A stretch of DNA of 64,000 nt from Devosia sp. ZB163 (GTDB lineage: Bacteria; Pseudomonadota; Alphaproteobacteria; Rhizobiales; Devosiaceae), in NCBI RefSeq assembly GCF_028613635.1, contig NZ_JAQRMY010000001.1, positions 229,778-293,777 of the forward strand, given 5' to 3'. The notes below the pieces were generated by a model. It was not told the origin of the DNA. It saw only the letters and a program-made list of their open reading frames with translations, and ran no database searches. Positions 8,514-16,999 of this stretch are shown here, piece by piece. The position numbers were made by a program, and so were the translations under genes. Numbering within the stretch: position 1 is the stretch's first letter; every line of letters begins with the position of its first letter.

Positions 8514-9707
8514 TCACCGCCGGAACACCCCCACCACCTCGACATGCGTCGAGTAGGCGAACTGATCCACCGGCACCACACTCTCCAGCCGATACCCGCC
8601 CTCGATCAGGATCGCCGCATCGCGCGCAAATGTCTTGGGCTCGCACGAGACAGCCACCACCGTCTTCACCTTACTCCGCGCGAGTTCCCTGGCCTGCGCT
8701 TCGGCCCCGGCCCGTGGCGGGTCGAACACCACTGCATCGAACGGGTCGAGCTCTATCGGCGCCAGTGGGTCGCGGAACAGGTCACGGACCTTGCCCTCGA
8801 CCGGCTTCAGCCCCTGCACGTGGTTCACCGCCTTGACCAGCGCCGCGATTGCCGGCCGGTCGCTGTCGGCCGCGAACACCCGCGACTGCTCCGCGAGCCG
8901 CAGCGCGAACGGGCCCGCACCGGAGAAGAGGTCCGCGACCGACTTCGCCTTGCCCACGCCCTCGACCACCAGCCGCGCCAGCGTCGCCTCTGCCGCTTCG
9001 GTTGCCTGGAGGAAGCTCGCCGGCGGGATTTCCACCAGCCCCTTGCCCATCTTCACTGCCGGCGGCCGCGCCATGAAGATCGGCTCGCCATTGAAGGTCA
9101 GCCGCGCCAGCTTGTGGGTCCGCGCGAACTCGGCAAGCTGCACCGGCTTGAGTTTCCGCTCCGATTTCACCGAGAGGTCGAGCCCCGTGTCGGTGAGCGT
9201 GAAGCTCGCATCGCAATCGCCCGCCAGCGGATGGAGCGCCCGCGCAATGCGTGGCGCCGCCTTCTGCAGGCTGGGCACGAGGATCGCGCAGCTCTCGATG
9301 TCGAGCACCTCGTGGCTCCGGGCCCGCATGTAGCCCGCGGCGCCCTTGCGCACATGCAGCGTCGCCCGCCGGCGCCCGAGCCCCGTCGCATCGATGAGCT
9401 CTGCCACCTCCGCCACCACGCCGGCATGCGCCAGCGCCGTGACGACCAGATCGCGCTTGAACGCCGCATAGGCCGCCGGGCTCATATGCTGCAGCGCACA
9501 GCCACCACAGCGCCCGAAATAGGAACTGATCGGCTCGATCCGGTCGGGGCTCGGCTCGAGCACCTCGACCAGTGTGCCCCGCTCACCGTCGACATCCGCC
9601 TCGACCCGCTCCCCCGGCAGGGTGAACGGCACATACACGCGATTGCCGCCGGTCTCGGCGACACCGTCGCCATGCTGCCCGAGGGACTGGATGAGAAGTT
9701 CGGTCAT
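8514..9707 (-). CDS. TrmA/RlmD-family RNA (uracil-5) methyltransferase
   Basis: A 397-residue SAM-dependent RNA methyltransferase. It has an N-terminal TRAM-like domain (about 1-55), an Fe-S/insert region (about 60-140), and a C-terminal Rossmann methyltransferase domain with VADLFSGAGPFALRLAE, DAVVFDPPRAGAEAQ, nucleophile Cys355 (VAVSCEPKTFARD) and general base Glu390 (STHVEVVG). The expected four-cysteine 4Fe-4S set is incomplete: C67, C70 and C140 are present, but the first position (usually C-P-H-F-G) is Ser61 (SSYFGRCGGC). Whether it modifies 23S rRNA U1939, U747 or tRNA cannot be decided from sequence. Family A repeats lie on both sides, so it is probably monocistronic. Confidence 0.88.
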   Translation of the reverse strand: MTELLIQSLGQHGDGVAETGGNRVYVPFTLPGERVEADVDGERGTLVEVLEPSPDRIEPISSYFGRCGGCALQHMSPAAYAAFKRDLVVTALAHAGVVAEVAELIDATGLGRRRATLHVRKGAAGYMRARSHEVLDIESCAILVPSLQKAAPRIARALHPLAGDCDASFTLTDTGLDLSVKSERKLKPVQLAEFARTHKLARLTFNGEPIFMARPPAVKMGKGLVEIPPASFLQATEAAEATLARLVVEGVGKAKSVADLFSGAGPFALRLAEQSRVFAADSDRPAIAALVKAVNHVQGLKPVEGKVRDLFRDPLAPIELDPFDAVVFDPPRAGAEAQARELARSKVKTVVAVSCEPKTFARDAAILIEGGYRLESVVPVDQFAYSTHVEVVGVFRR

Positions 9708-9744
9708 GGCCCTGCCTTAGCAGCCCTTGCCTATGGCCGTAAGA

Positions 9745-9876
9745 CCCCTCATCCGGCGCTTCGCGCCACCTTCTCCCCGACGGGGAGAAGAATACCGAGC
9801 GGCCGGTGGGCCACCACTGTTCCTCTCCCCGTCGGGGAGAGGGTGGATCGCGCACAGCGCGAGACGGGTGAGGGGT
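9745..9876. repeat. Family A palindromic repeat, copy 2
   Basis: A 132-bp near-identical copy of the element at 8361-8491 in the same orientation, with the differences concentrated in the spacer between the two hairpins. It occupies the gap between the RNA methyltransferase and the D-2-hydroxyacid dehydrogenase. Confidence 0.85.
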
Positions 9877-9897
9877 TGAGTTCCCACCCTTGCGCCC

Positions 9898-12759
9898 CTA
9901 CCGGCTCACCCGCTCCAGCAGGCTCGCGATCGAGAAGAACGGGATCCCCATCCGCTCGCTGAGCCCCGTGGCGCAGGTCGAGACCGTGGAGAGGCCGAAC
10001 TCGCAGCCCTCGGGGATCTGCGCCTTGGCGAAGCGCGTCGCGTGCGCGTTGAGCTCGGGCACATAGAGGCCCTTGTCGCCGGCATAGCCGCAGCAGGTGA
10101 TGGCATCGAGCACCACGACCTTGTCCGCAATCGCCACCGCCAGCGCCTCGATCGCCGACTGTTCCTTGAGCCGCTGCGCCGAGCAGTTGTGGTGCACCGC
10201 CACCGCCGGCAGCTTGCCGGTGATCTTCAGCCGCGGCAGCACCTCGGCGATGAGGAACTCGGCCGAGTCGGCGACCGGCGCCGCGCCCGGATGCTCGCGC
10301 ATGTGCTTGGCGCAGGTCGAGGCGTCGGTCAGCACCGGGAAGCGGCCGGCGCCGGAGAGCCGGTCGATCTCGGTGCGCGTCGAACTGCCCACCCGTTCCG
10401 CCTCGTCGGGGAACCCCTTGGAAAGGAACGGCTGCCCGCAGCACTGCCCTTCGGCATGCTCGGGCACTACCGGATCGAAGCCCGCGCGCCTGAGCAGCGC
10501 CATCATCGCGTCGGTCGTGGGCAGCATGCCGTTCTCGGCCGTGGCCGAGCCGAACATGCGCGTCGCGCAACTGGGGAAGTAGACCACCCGTCCCTGCGGC
10601 GCACCGGTCGCCACCGGCCCCGGTTTCGGCGCACCCGGCCCCGGACGCAGCGCCGGCGAGACGCGCGGCACCGCCTTGGGCGCCAGCGCATGGAGCGCCC
10701 CCGCCACCGCATCGACGACCCCGTCGCCGACGACCCGGCGCGAGAAGGCCTGCGTCGCAACGCCCAGCTTCATTCCCGTCTCGAGCGCGACCGTATGATC
10801 CGCAACCCAGTGCGCGACGCCCTTGGCCCGTTCGGTCCGCCGCCGCGCGCGTTCGCCGATCACCATGGTTCCGGTTTCGATTCCCACCGGGCAGCGAAGT
10901 GAGCAGAGATTGCATGCAGCGCAGGTATCGAGCCCGGCATACTGGAAGCCCTCGTCGAGCGCCGCGAGCCGCTCGGGGTCCTCACCCGTCTGGCGCAGCC
11001 GCGCCCGTTCGCGCGTCACGGCGATACGCTGGCGGGGCGAGAGGGTCATGTGGTGGCTGGGGCAGGCCGGCTCGCAGAAACCGCACTCGATGCAGAGGTC
11101 GATGACCTCGTCGGCCAGCGGCATCAGCTTCAGGTTCTTGATGTGGATATCCGGATCGGGATTGAGCAGGACACCCGGATTGAGCAGCCCCTCCGGATCG
11201 AACAGGCGCTTGATCTCATGCATGATGAGATAGGCCTTGGTGCCCCACTCGGCCTCGACGAACGGCGCGATGGCGCGGCCCGTGCCATGCTCGGCCTTCA
11301 GAGAGCCGCCATAGCGGACCGACACCAGCTCCGACAGCTCCTTCGAGAAGTGATCGAACTTCACCGCCGCCTGCGGATCCATGAAGCTGTCGCTCATCTG
11401 GAAGTGCAGGTTCCCGGCCAGCGCGTGCCCGAAGATGATCGCATCCTCGTAGCCGCAATCGTCCAGAAGCTTCCGCATATCGATGACGAAGTCGGCCAGC
11501 CGGTCGATCGGCGCCGCCACGTCCTCGGTCAGCATCGAGGTGCCCTTCGGCCGAGCCGCCCCGCCGGTGGCGAAGAAGCCTTTCCGCACATCCCAAAGCC
11601 CGTGTGAAATGTCTTCGTCGGCCGAGAAGGTGATGTCCGTCGCGCCTTCCGAGGCGAGGATCGCCGAAGCCTTCGCCGTCTCCTGCTCCAGCGTCGCCTG
11701 ATCGGGCGCCGAGATGTCGATGAGGATCACCGGCGAGGTCTCGGTGAAGAACTTCACATAGGGCTGGATCGCCGGCAGGTGTTCCACCGTCTGGAGCGCC
11801 CGCCGCTCGATATACTCGGCCGCGGTCACCCCGGTCGTCGTCTGCACCCCGCCATTGGCGAGCTTCGAGATGGCGCGCGCGCACGAATAGGGATCGGGGA
11901 ACGGGATCAGCCCGGTCACCTTGTAGGGGTGCTCGGGAATGGTGTTGTAGGTCACCTCGGACACGAACCCGAGCGTTCCTTCCGAACCCACGATCAGGTG
12001 GATCAGGATGTCGATCGGGTCGTGGAAATCGAGCAGCGCATTGATCGAGTAGCCGACCGTGTTCTTGATCCGGTACTTCTTCCTGATCAGCTCGACCAGT
12101 TCCGGGTCGGCCGCCACCTTCTTGTGCAGCGCCGTGAGTTCGGCGAGCAGGTGCGCATGCGACACCCGGAACGCCGCGACCGATTCCGGATCGCCGGAAT
12201 CGAGCACCGTGCCGTCGACCAGCATCACCCTGAGGCGGTGCATGGTGTGGTAGGTGTTGTAGGCGACGCCGCAGCACATGCCCGACGAGTTGTTGTTCAC
12301 CACCCCGCCGATCTTGCAGGTCGCCTGGCTCGCCGGATCCGGCCCGAGCTTGGCGTTGAACGGCTTCAGTGCCCGGTTGGCGTTGGCGACGATCACTGCC
12401 GGCCCCAGCGTCACCCTCAGGCCCTCATCGTGGACCTGCAGCTTCTTCCAGCCGTCGCCGAGCACCGCGAGGACACCCTCGGTGATCGCCTGTCCGGAAA
12501 GCGACGTCCCCGCCGCCCGGAAGGTCAGCGGCAGCCTCTCGGCCCGCGCCGCCTCGATCACGGCCCGCACCTCGTCCTCGGTGTTGACGATCACCACCAC
12601 TGCCGGCACCAGCCGGTACGAACTCGCATCGCCCGAATAGGCGTAGGTCATCAGCGCGTCGGTCATGATCCGGTCCTTGCGGATCACGTCCTTGAGCCGC
12701 GCCACTACGCCCTGCGCCGCCGAAGCCCTGTCCACCCCGATGGGGGCCATCTCGTTCAC
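9898..12759 (-). CDS. FAD- and Fe-S-dependent D-2-hydroxyacid dehydrogenase (Dld-II/YdiJ type)
   Basis: A 953-residue fusion of a GlcD-like flavoprotein and a GlpC-like iron-sulfur subunit. The N-terminal half has the PCMH FAD-binding fold (LPLTFRAAGTSLSGQAI, then VVNNNSSGMCCG). Two 4Fe-4S motifs follow: C556/C559/C562/C566 (CIECGFCEPACP) and C613/C616/C619/C623 (CAACNLCSLRCP). The C-terminus has two CCG-type cysteine domains (CCGQPF, CCGYAG) typical of heterodisulfide-reductase-like electron-transfer modules. The layout matches membrane-associated D-lactate or D-2-hydroxyglutarate dehydrogenases that feed electrons to the respiratory chain; sequence alone does not separate these substrates. 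The padR gene upstream on the same strand ends in its own terminator, so co-transcription is unlikely. Confidence 0.88.
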   Translation of the reverse strand: MNEMAPIGVDRASAAQGVVARLKDVIRKDRIMTDALMTYAYSGDASSYRLVPAVVVIVNTEDEVRAVIEAARAERLPLTFRAAGTSLSGQAITEGVLAVLGDGWKKLQVHDEGLRVTLGPAVIVANANRALKPFNAKLGPDPASQATCKIGGVVNNNSSGMCCGVAYNTYHTMHRLRVMLVDGTVLDSGDPESVAAFRVSHAHLLAELTALHKKVAADPELVELIRKKYRIKNTVGYSINALLDFHDPIDILIHLIVGSEGTLGFVSEVTYNTIPEHPYKVTGLIPFPDPYSCARAISKLANGGVQTTTGVTAAEYIERRALQTVEHLPAIQPYVKFFTETSPVILIDISAPDQATLEQETAKASAILASEGATDITFSADEDISHGLWDVRKGFFATGGAARPKGTSMLTEDVAAPIDRLADFVIDMRKLLDDCGYEDAIIFGHALAGNLHFQMSDSFMDPQAAVKFDHFSKELSELVSVRYGGSLKAEHGTGRAIAPFVEAEWGTKAYLIMHEIKRLFDPEGLLNPGVLLNPDPDIHIKNLKLMPLADEVIDLCIECGFCEPACPSHHMTLSPRQRIAVTRERARLRQTGEDPERLAALDEGFQYAGLDTCAACNLCSLRCPVGIETGTMVIGERARRRTERAKGVAHWVADHTVALETGMKLGVATQAFSRRVVGDGVVDAVAGALHALAPKAVPRVSPALRPGPGAPKPGPVATGAPQGRVVYFPSCATRMFGSATAENGMLPTTDAMMALLRRAGFDPVVPEHAEGQCCGQPFLSKGFPDEAERVGSSTRTEIDRLSGAGRFPVLTDASTCAKHMREHPGAAPVADSAEFLIAEVLPRLKITGKLPAVAVHHNCSAQRLKEQSAIEALAVAIADKVVVLDAITCCGYAGDKGLYVPELNAHATRFAKAQIPEGCEFGLSTVSTCATGLSERMGIPFFSIASLLERVSR

Positions 12760-12919
12760 GTCAGTTTCCGCCCTTTTTGGATTGGACCGGGATCAGGACA
12801 AGCGGCAGGCTTTCCGTTCGATCGCGCGACCAAGCAAGCATTGCTGACATGTTAGAGCCATTCCAACCTGCGTGGTAGTCGGCGGTTGGTCGCGTGGCGA
12901 AACAAAGTGGCGCCGCAGC

Positions 12920-12958
12920 ACAAAAAGAAACTCCCGCCGGCCGGAGGCGGGCGGGAGT
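12920..12958 (-). terminator. Rho-independent terminator after padR
   Basis: Read on the minus strand, a GC-rich nine-base stem (12930-12938 with 12950-12958) is followed by a T-rich tract (12920-12929). It lies just past the padR stop and 160 bp before the dehydrogenase start. Confidence 0.75.
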
Positions 12959-12980
12959 GATGCAGGCGGCAGGGGCCGGT

Positions 12981-13814
12981 TTAGCCGAGATCGATGTCGT
13001 TCGGGTCGTCGTCGAGCCCCGCGCGAATATCCTGGGCCGCACGGCGAAGGATTTCGCTGATCCGGCTCTCCTGCTCGGGCCCCTGCCGCAGGGCCTGCTT
13101 GATCGCCTTCTTGAGCGCCTTGCGGGCCTCGTTCACTTCCGGCGCCACGTCGTCGATATCACGGTCGGGCCGCTCCGCTCGGAAGGGCTGTTCCGGTCGT
13201 TCCGGGCGCTCCGGCCGGTCGGGGTGCGGAGGCGGCGAAGTCTCGCGGTCGCCGAACCAGCCGCGGCGGCCAAATTCCTTGCCCATGCCGCGAAAGTGCT
13301 CGCGGAAGTGCTCGGCCTCCTCGGGCGTGAACGGGAAATCGCGGCTCTGCATGCGCTCGCGCAGGTGCTCCATGCCGGAGCCGGCCTTGGCGAGGAATTC
13401 GAGCGTCGACTGGATCGCTTCCCGATTGTCCTCGAGATGCGTCCTGCCCTCATCGGTGATGGTGTAGAGCTTCTTGTTCCCGTCGGCCGCCGAGGTCACA
13501 TAGCCCGCTTCCTCGAGATAGGTCAGCGCCGGATAGACGATGCCCGGGCTCGGCGAATAGAAGCCATGCGAGTGCTCCTCGATCGCCTTGATCAGGTCGT
13601 AGCCGTGCCGGGGCTGCTGCTCGATCAGGTAGAGTGCGACGAGCCTGAGGTCGCCCGAGGCCAGCATCCGCCCGATGCGGAAATTGCCCCCGAACCCACC
13701 CCAGTCGCCTGGGTTGATGTTGGCTTCGAAGTTCCCGAACTTGCGGAACCCGCGCCGCGCCATGGCTTCCATGCGCCGCCAGTTCCGGTCCCACCTATGG
13801 TCGTGATCGTGCAT
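12981..13814 (-). CDS. PadR-family transcriptional repressor with long C-terminal tail
   Basis: A 277-residue protein. Residues 1-45 are basic and Trp-rich. The winged helix-turn-helix of PadR regulators follows (about 50-130): DLRLVALYLIEQQPRHGYDLIKAIEE, then SPGIVYPALTYLEEAGYV. The C-terminal third is charged, with Pro/Glu/Arg-rich repeats (PERPERPEQP) and a final coiled-coil-like helix (about 225-270) likely used for dimerisation. GGAG precedes the ATG at 13814. Two perfect AAGATATATCTT palindromes lie directly upstream, so negative autoregulation is likely. The inducer and other targets are unknown; no efflux pump or phenolic decarboxylase is adjacent. Confidence 0.85.
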   Translation of the reverse strand: MHDHDHRWDRNWRRMEAMARRGFRKFGNFEANINPGDWGGFGGNFRIGRMLASGDLRLVALYLIEQQPRHGYDLIKAIEEHSHGFYSPSPGIVYPALTYLEEAGYVTSAADGNKKLYTITDEGRTHLEDNREAIQSTLEFLAKAGSGMEHLRERMQSRDFPFTPEEAEHFREHFRGMGKEFGRRGWFGDRETSPPPHPDRPERPERPEQPFRAERPDRDIDDVAPEVNEARKALKKAIKQALRQGPEQESRISEILRRAAQDIRAGLDDDPNDIDLG

Positions 13815-13824
13815 CTGTCACTCC

Positions 13825-13898
13825 AAGATATATCTTACGATGGCCGAAAGATATGCCTCCACCACCGGAGCTTCAAGATAGCTCTCAAGATATATCTT
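13825..13898 (-). promoter_or_regulatory. Probable PadR operator region with two perfect palindromes
   Basis: Two identical 12-bp palindromes AAGATATATCTT lie at 13825-13836 and 13887-13898, 62 bp apart. Two further half sites (AAGATAT at 13848, AAGATA at 13875) lie between them. The cluster is in the padR promoter region, immediately before its ribosome-binding site, which fits autorepression. This AT-rich block is conspicuous in very GC-rich DNA. Confidence 0.7.
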
Positions 13899-13917
13899 AA
13901 ATCAGCGATACTGCCTG

Positions 13918-13973
13918 ATCCTCCCCCGCGCGGCGGGGGAGGGGAACCACCCGAAGGGTGGTGGAGGGGGCGG
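13918..13973. repeat. Palindromic GC-rich intergenic repeat
   Basis: Two nested hairpins: C-run/G-run arms around GCGCGC, then ACCACCC with GGGTGGT. It sits between the metallo-hydrolase stop and the padR operators and could terminate transcription of the former. Confidence 0.55.
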
Positions 13974-13978
13974 CCAAG

Positions 13979-14785
13979 CTATCCGGCGATCGCCTTCACG
14001 TACCGCTCCGCCGAATTCCGCACCCGCGCCTTGGCGTTCTCGGTCATCACCCGATCCCACCACGCGGAGTAGATCCGGTCATAGGCGAACCCCTCGACGC
14101 AGCCCACGATCCGCTCCACCTCGCGCGCCGGCAGCGGGATCAGGTTGGGGTAGGAGTACATGAAGCTCACCCAGCGGGTGTCGGGCACCACCATGATGGT
14201 GTCGCCGGTCATCAGCACCCCTCTGCCGTCCGCGCCCGGCCAGTGGAGCGCCGTCGAGCCCTCGAAGTGCCCGCCGCAGCGCACGAGCGTCACGCCCTGC
14301 CCCAGGTCGAGCGTCTCGCCGTTCCAGAAGCTGACCCGCTCCGACGGTCGCATCACGTAGGGCCGGTTGGCCTCGTGGATATGGATCGGCACGCCGCCCA
14401 GCGCCTCGGACCAGTCGACCATGGAGGAGTAGAAATGCGGGTGCGAGATGGCGATCGCTCGCACCCCGCCCAGTTCCTTGATCCGCGCGACGGCTTCGTC
14501 CGTCACCAGCGGCGTGCAGTCCCACAGCACCCCGCCGCCCGGCTGCCGGATCAGCAGCATCCGCTGCCCGATGGCGATCGACGGCGTCGCCCCGATCCCA
14601 ATCAGCCCCGGCTCCTGCTCCTTGAACTCGATGGTGTGGTTCTGCTGCAGCTCACTGAGCGTCGTCCAGCGCTGCCCTGCGGCCGTCACATACTGGCGCT
14701 CGTCATCGCAGATCGCGCAGCGTTCTGGCGGCACGGCGGACGGCGCATGGCCCACGCCACAGGTGACGCAGATAAAGGATTGCAT
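13979..14785 (-). CDS. Metallo-beta-lactamase-fold protein with N-terminal zinc ribbon
   Basis: A 268-residue cytoplasmic protein. An N-terminal zinc-ribbon-like segment (C7, C10, C23, C26) precedes a metallo-beta-lactamase fold. The metal-binding motif is altered: the HxHxDH signature appears as H115-P-H117-F-Y119-S120, so the Asp-His of the second metal site is missing. Later metal-site positions (CGGHFEGST, LMTGDT) are kept. The start at 14785 (MQSFICVTCG) has GGAGA upstream; the longer frame upstream is not supported. Substrate unknown. It may bind one metal ion or be a non-hydrolytic relative. Confidence 0.75.
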   Translation of the reverse strand: MQSFICVTCGVGHAPSAVPPERCAICDDERQYVTAAGQRWTTLSELQQNHTIEFKEQEPGLIGIGATPSIAIGQRMLLIRQPGGGVLWDCTPLVTDEAVARIKELGGVRAIAISHPHFYSSMVDWSEALGGVPIHIHEANRPYVMRPSERVSFWNGETLDLGQGVTLVRCGGHFEGSTALHWPGADGRGVLMTGDTIMVVPDTRWVSFMYSYPNLIPLPAREVERIVGCVEGFAYDRIYSAWWDRVMTENAKARVRNSAERYVKAIAG

Positions 14786-14867
14786 CGGAAGGTCTCCGGT
14801 TCGAAAGGCTGCCGGCGTCTTTCTAGGACGAACCGCGATGAACCGGGAATGAAATGCGGTGCGGCTT

Positions 14868-15479
14868 CTAGGCCACCAGTCCCTTCCACTGCTCAAGCTC
14901 GTCCAGCGTCTCGCCCGCGCCGGCCAGGACGAACTGGTAGATATCGAAGCTGCCCACCATCACGCCGTAATATCCCGGCCGTCCGCGCGCCTCGTGCTTG
15001 AGCTTGAGGATCAGGTCACGGTTCGTGGTGGTGAGATCGGCCCTGAGGTTTGCGTCGCGGGCCTGGCGCACCGCGAAGTCGAAGGGCTCCCAGCCCCAGA
15101 TATCGCACTTCCAGTCGTTGCCGGCAAAATCCCGGAACTCGATGCCCCAGTAGAGGCCGGCGCCGAGCGGATGGGGATCGACATAGTCGTTGAGGTAGTT
15201 CGCCTTGTGCAGCTGCAGCCCGGCCCGGTCGAACTGGATGGCGATGTCGGCGCCGAGCCCCGCCCATTCGGCCCAGCGCTCGGCCTCGCAGGGCATGTGG
15301 ATGTCGATGTCGCGCCAGACCATCAGGTCGTAGCCGGCGCTGCCGGTCACAACCGCTTCGCCGAAGCGGGCGTTGAGCAGTTCGAGCAGGCCGGTATCGA
15401 CCAGCAGGTTGCGCGCCTCGAGCCGCAGGTCTGCGGCCAGCTGGCGCCTCTCTTCCGCGTCCTGAAGAGCAGCGTCCAT
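14868..15479 (-). CDS. Hypothetical protein, nucleotidyltransferase-like
   Basis: A 203-residue soluble protein without a signal peptide or membrane segment. A VVTGSAGYDLMVWRDIDIHM stretch (about 43-62), with G-S and paired acidic residues, recalls the minimal nucleotidyltransferase fold (GSx...DxD), and WKCDIWGWEP could supply a third acidic residue. These similarities are weak and the function is unassigned. ATG at 15479 is preferred; a TTG at 15503 would lie within the rplS terminator. It follows rplS on the minus strand but is separated from it by that terminator. Confidence 0.6.
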   Translation of the reverse strand: MDAALQDAEERRQLAADLRLEARNLLVDTGLLELLNARFGEAVVTGSAGYDLMVWRDIDIHMPCEAERWAEWAGLGADIAIQFDRAGLQLHKANYLNDYVDPHPLGAGLYWGIEFRDFAGNDWKCDIWGWEPFDFAVRQARDANLRADLTTTNRDLILKLKHEARGRPGYYGVMVGSFDIYQFVLAGAGETLDELEQWKGLVA

Positions 15480-15501
15480 CCCAAAGTCCCCGCTTGGAAT
15501 C

Positions 15502-15526
15502 AAAAGCCCGGCTCTTGAGCCGGGCT
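15502..15526 (-). terminator. Rho-independent terminator after rplS
   Basis: A perfect ten-base stem (15505-15514 with 15517-15526) with a two-base loop, followed on the minus strand by TTTT. It lies 42 bp after the rplS stop. Confidence 0.85.
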
Positions 15527-15567
15527 GAAACTCTAGGCGATCAAGCGCCCAAACTGTGGCAGCCGGA

Positions 15568-16116
15568 TTACTCGGCCTTGCCTTCGGTCGCCGCAGCCTC
15601 GGCGGCGGCAGCTGCTGCAGCGGCGGCCTCGGCGGCTTCCTTCTCGGCGAGTTCCTTGGCCAGGGCCTCGGCAGCGGCGATGCGCTCGGCCTCGCGGGCG
15701 TTCTTGGCCGAGAGGGCGGCTTCGCGCTCGCCGGCTTCGATCTTCTTGGTGCGGGCGCCCACGTTCTCGAAGATACGGGCCGACTTACCGCGACGGTCGC
15801 GCAGGTAGTAGAGCTTGGCGCGACGGACCTTGCCGCGCTTGATCACTTCGACGCGGTCGATGTTCGGGCTGAGCACGGGGAACACGCGCTCGACGCCTTC
15901 GCCGTAGGAGATCTTGCGGACCGTGAAGCTTTCCATAATGCCGGCGCCGGAGCGGGCGATCACGACGCCTTCATAGGCCTGCAGGCGTTCCTTGTCGCCT
16001 TCACGGATCTTGACCCACACCTTGACGGTGTCGCCATGGGTGAATTCGGGGTGGTTGGCCTTGGCAAGGAGCTTGTCGTGCTGCTCCTTGTTGAGCTCGG
16101 CGATGATCTTGGACAT
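15568..16116 (-). CDS. rplS: Large ribosomal subunit protein bL19
   Basis: A 182-residue bL19, a 50S protein at the 30S-50S interface. The core (about 1-120) is typical: [40 protein letters not shown] and [20 protein letters not shown]. It carries a long Ala/Glu-rich C-terminal extension (about 125-182), as often seen in Hyphomicrobiales. In most bacteria rplS directly follows trmD; here 2.2 kb containing a divergent metal-handling module separates them, and rplS has its own promoter and terminator. Confidence 0.95.
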   Translation of the reverse strand: MSKIIAELNKEQHDKLLAKANHPEFTHGDTVKVWVKIREGDKERLQAYEGVVIARSGAGIMESFTVRKISYGEGVERVFPVLSPNIDRVEVIKRGKVRRAKLYYLRDRRGKSARIFENVGARTKKIEAGEREAALSAKNAREAERIAAAEALAKELAEKEAAEAAAAAAAAAEAAATEGKAE

Positions 16117-16191
16117 CGGTTGTTCCGTTCTTGAATCTTTTCACAGGGGCGTTTCGCCGGCTCTGCCGACCGCCCGGTCTTGTTTGCACGG

Positions 16192-16220
16192 ATTATATGC
16201 GCTTATTGGCCCGGCCGAAG
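16192..16220 (-). promoter_or_regulatory. Probable rplS promoter
   Basis: On the minus strand a perfect TATAAT -10 box (16192-16197) lies 17 bp from a weak -35 (CTTCGG, 16215-16220). It would give a leader of about 70 bases before rplS. Confidence 0.5.
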
Positions 16221-16285
16221 CTCGGGCGAGCGGGGCTATAGAGCAAGAATGCCCACGAGTCTAGGCTTCGAGCTGTCCCGCGGGG

Positions 16286-16310
16286 CAAATCGCTCCAGCG
16301 GAGCGATTTG
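16286..16310. other. Perfect hairpin between hupE and rplS
   Basis: An 11-bp perfect stem with an AGC loop (16286-16296 with 16300-16310), 51 bp past the hupE stop. There is no adjacent T-tract on the minus strand, so it may be a transcript-end stabiliser or a dispersed palindrome rather than a classic terminator. Confidence 0.5.
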
Positions 16311-16361
16311 AGGTTGGCAGGCCCTGAGGGCTCCGCTCAAGCGGCCCCCGGTGAGGACCGA

Positions 16362-16946
16362 TCAGAGCCAGCCGGCCAGCACGCCGATCCCGCCCAGCGC
16401 GAACACGCCGCCCGCGACCTGTGCAACCGGCTTGCCGTACTTGCCGACGAGCTTGGCGACGCCCATCGCGGCGCCGATACCGACCAGGTGCAGCAGCCCC
16501 GTTGCCAGCATGAAGCCCACCGCATACTCGAAGCCCGCCGCGTTCGTCGGCATCTCGGCGCCATGCGCATGGCCGTGGAAGATGGCGAACACGCCGACCA
16601 GGCTAGCGGCAGCGGCAACCGGCATCGGCCGGCCCAGCGCCGCGGCGCCGCCGATCACCACGCTCGAGAGCGCAATGCCGAGCTCGACGAACGGCACGTC
16701 AACCTGTGTCACGCCGAGGCCGAACCCGACCGCCATCATGACGACGAAGCTCGCCGGCACCAGCCACAGGGCCCGGCCACCCAGCACATAGGCGAACACG
16801 CCCACCGCCACCATGGCGAGCACGTGGTCGAGGCCGCCGATGGGGTGCATGAAGCCGTAGGCAAGGCCGGCCGTATCGCCGTGCCCGGTATGGGCAAAGG
16901 CCGCCGTCGGCAGGGCGATGAGCAACAGGGTAATCAGCGCGCGCAT
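16362..16946 (-). CDS. hupE: HupE/UreJ-family metal permease (probable cobalt uptake)
   Basis: A 194-residue inner-membrane protein. It has an N-terminal signal-like segment (about 1-18), the family motif HPIGGLDHVLAMVAVG, and about six hydrophobic segments. A second His-rich element (FHGHAHGAEMP) is typical of HupE/UreJ, which move Ni or Co. The gene is preceded by a cobalamin riboswitch on the same strand and no hydrogenase or urease genes are visible, so cobalt import for B12 is the most likely role (inference from regulation). The start at 16946 is chosen because a GGAG sequence precedes it and the signal-like segment begins there. Confidence 0.85.
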   Translation of the reverse strand: MRALITLLLIALPTAAFAHTGHGDTAGLAYGFMHPIGGLDHVLAMVAVGVFAYVLGGRALWLVPASFVVMMAVGFGLGVTQVDVPFVELGIALSSVVIGGAAALGRPMPVAAAASLVGVFAIFHGHAHGAEMPTNAAGFEYAVGFMLATGLLHLVGIGAAMGVAKLVGKYGKPVAQVAGGVFALGGIGVLAGWL

Positions 16947-16999
16947 TTCAAAATCTCCAAATCCGGGACCCACCGTCCCGCGTCGCGTTACAGTTCAAA

